A stretch of DNA of 8,025 nucleotides from an uncultured Caulobacteraceae bacterium (GTDB taxonomy: Bacteria; Pseudomonadota; Alphaproteobacteria; Caulobacterales; Caulobacteraceae), in the NCBI GenBank assembly GCA_903884915.1, contig CAISGS010000156.1, positions 1 through 8,025 of the forward strand. The letters are read 5' to 3'. The stretch's first letter is position 1. Each line of letters opens with the position of its first letter. A program made the translations under genes and the position numbers. The notes beneath the pieces were generated by a model. The model saw only the letters and a list, made by a program, of their open reading frames with translations. It was not told the origin of the DNA and did not search any database. Positions 7,272 to 8,025 of the stretch are shown here, piece by piece.

Positions 7272-7289
7272 AGAGCCAGTCATGGCTCT
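7272..7289. repeat. perfect 7-bp inverted repeat, 4-base loop
   Basis: AGAGCCA (7272-7278) and TGGCTCT (7283-7289) form a perfect stem around GTCA. No T-run follows on either strand, so it is not a typical intrinsic terminator. It lies about 50 bases upstream of the 35-codon ORF and between an AT-rich island and that start, so it could be an operator or a leader hairpin for it. Confidence 0.5.
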
Positions 7290-7300
7290 AACGCGTGATC

Positions 7301-7330
7301 CAATAATCAGATGTAATTGTTCAGTATTTT
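7301..7330. promoter_or_regulatory. AT-rich island, candidate promoter region
   Basis: These 30 bases hold only 7 G/C (23%), against roughly 60% across the window, in the 195-base gap between the small ORF (7224) and the epimerase stop (7420). Such a patch often marks promoter DNA. Reading leftward, towards the small ORF, I find TTACAT and TTAGAG about 19 bases apart, which is too loose to call hexamers with confidence. Confidence 0.3.
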
Positions 7331-7347
7331 TCTGCCCTACCTTTTGA

Positions 7348-7368
7348 CGGCTGCGCTATGGGCAGCCG
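7348..7368. repeat. perfect 7-bp GC-rich inverted repeat downstream of the epimerase
   Basis: CGGCTGC (7348-7354) and GCAGCCG (7362-7368) pair around a 7-base loop. It lies about 52 bases past the epimerase stop codon in that gene's direction, where a transcript end is expected, but the bases after it on the - strand (TCAAAAGG) are not T-rich. It may be a factor-dependent terminator or a 3'-end stabilising hairpin. Confidence 0.4.
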
Positions 7369-7419
7369 ATCTTGCCGGGGTGGCGCATATGACTCGGCGC
7401 AGTTTGCCTAGGGCGAGGT

Positions 7420-8025
7420 CTAGGCTTTTGGCGTGTAGTGCCGGTACCACTCGACAAACCGTGGCAATCCCACCTCAAGCGGGGTGGTCGGATGGTAGCC
7501 CGTGACCGCTGCGATCTTAGAAATGTCGGCAAAGGTGGCGGTGACGTCCCCGGCCTGCATATCGGTGAAGATCTTTTTGGCGGGGATGCCGATGGCCTGT
7601 TCGAGAATTTCGATCATCTTCATCAGGCCGACAGGCTGGCTGTCGCCAATATTATAGACCTGATGGCATTGCGCGCCCGTTCCTGCAGGTGGGCAGGGGA
7701 TCAGGCCAAGGATGCCGTCAACAATATCGTCAATATAGGTGAAGTCGCGGGCCATCTGCCCCTGACCAAAGACGCTGATAGGCCGCCCGGCAAGGATCTC
7801 ACGGGTAAAGCTATAATAGGCCATGTCCGGGCGTCCCCACGGACCATAGACCGTAAAGAACCTCAGGCCCGATTGGGGCAGATCATAGAGATGGGCATAG
7901 GAGGCGCTCATCAGCTCGCAAGAGCGTTTGGTCGCCGCATAGAGCGAGGCGGGCGCAATGGCGGGGTCCTGCTCGCTAATGCCCTGACCGTTCAAGGGCC
8001 GGTCGCCATAGACCGAGCTGGATGA
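7420..8025 (-). CDS. UDP-glucuronate 4-epimerase-like NAD-dependent epimerase, 5' end outside the window
   Basis: This cytoplasmic short-chain dehydrogenase/reductase-family enzyme most likely interconverts UDP-glucuronate and UDP-galacturonate, precursors for LPS or capsule. The frame is open to the window edge: SSSSVYG is encoded from base 8025, before the TTG at 7995, so that TTG is not the start. The N-terminal Rossmann part with the NAD-binding glycine motif is missing; about 201 residues remain of the usual 320-340. Catalytic features are the Ser-rich SSSSVYG and YAATK (Tyr and Lys about 29 and 33 residues in). GLRFFTVYGPWGRPDMA and RDFTYIDDIV are typical of the LpsL/Cap1J-like UDP-glucuronate epimerases; other UDP-sugar epimerases cannot be fully excluded. 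The C-terminal WYRHY ending fits the family. It reads towards the small ORF and the DPM-like gene, with 195 bases between. Confidence 0.9.
   Translation of the reverse strand, partial: SSSSVYGDRPLNGQGISEQDPAIAPASLYAATKRSCELMSASYAHLYDLPQSGLRFFTVYGPWGRPDMAYYSFTREILAGRPISVFGQGQMARDFTYIDDIVDGILGLIPCPPAGTGAQCHQVYNIGDSQPVGLMKMIEILEQAIGIPAKKIFTDMQAGDVTATFADISKIAAVTGYHPTTPLEVGLPRFVEWYRHYTPKA

Noticed and set aside
7344..7362. TTGACGG followed by GCTATGGG as a + strand promoter
   Set aside because: The -35-like box is perfect for the Caulobacter pattern, but the spacer is only 4 bases and no + strand gene follows; the bases are explained by the hairpin.
7114..7420. A LAB_N-type small protein gene that I would expect near DPM-like and ArnT-like genes in some alphaproteobacteria
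   Set aside because: No frame in this interval gives a multi-helix LAB_N-like product; the 35-residue ORF is too short and has no resemblance.
7317..7505. 62-codon + strand frame with a hydrophobic, signal-like start
   Set aside because: TTG start without a ribosome binding site, poor third-position G/C, and the second half runs antisense to the conserved epimerase C-terminus.

Overview
The window (GC near 60%, strong G/C preference at third codon positions, frequent 4-base ATGA gene overlaps) looks like a chromosomal segment of an alphaproteobacterium. Protein flavour and gene order (degenerate NifU-like protein, yidD, thrS, envelope glycosyltransferases) suggest the Caulobacterales or relatives; this rests on recall of family members, not on a search. 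I see no transposase, tRNA, rRNA, CRISPR array or phage gene.

Layout. Bases 1-410 (+) hold the 3' part of a NifU/IscU-fold protein. After a 118-base gap comes a tightly packed + strand unit: yidD (529-822), thrS (819-2768) and a rhamnosyltransferase-like GT2 glycosyltransferase (2765-3700), each joined to the next by an ATGA overlap. It meets tail-to-tail, sharing the palindrome CTAG as both stop codons, a - strand pair: an ArnT/PMT_2-type membrane glycosyltransferase (6287-4608) whose stop overlaps by one base the start of an HMG-CoA lyase-family gene (4608-3697). Divergent from that pair is a DPM1/ArnC/RgtE-like GT2 polyprenyl-phosphate glycosyltransferase (6394-7113, +). A 35-codon - strand ORF (7224-7117) with a good ribosome binding site and a coding-like base pattern lies tail-to-tail with it. 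After about 195 non-coding bases carrying two hairpins and an AT-rich island, the - strand 3' two-thirds of a UDP-glucuronate 4-epimerase-like gene (8025-7420) runs off the window.

How they may work together. The epimerase, the DPM-like enzyme and the ArnT-like enzyme are the three activities needed to make UDP-galacturonate, load it on a polyprenyl phosphate and transfer it to lipid A or LPS core in the periplasm, as in the Rhizobium LpsL/RgtE/RgtA-D route. The sugar is inferred. The other genes are housekeeping: threonyl-tRNA charging, YidC-linked membrane protein insertion, leucine/acyl-CoA breakdown and possibly Fe-S metabolism.

Most of the window is ordinary. The items most worth a second look are the small membrane-peptide ORF at 7117-7224, the galacturonate-like module, a patch of foreign-looking codon use inside thrS (about 2190-2530), and the loss of a key cysteine in the NifU-like protein.
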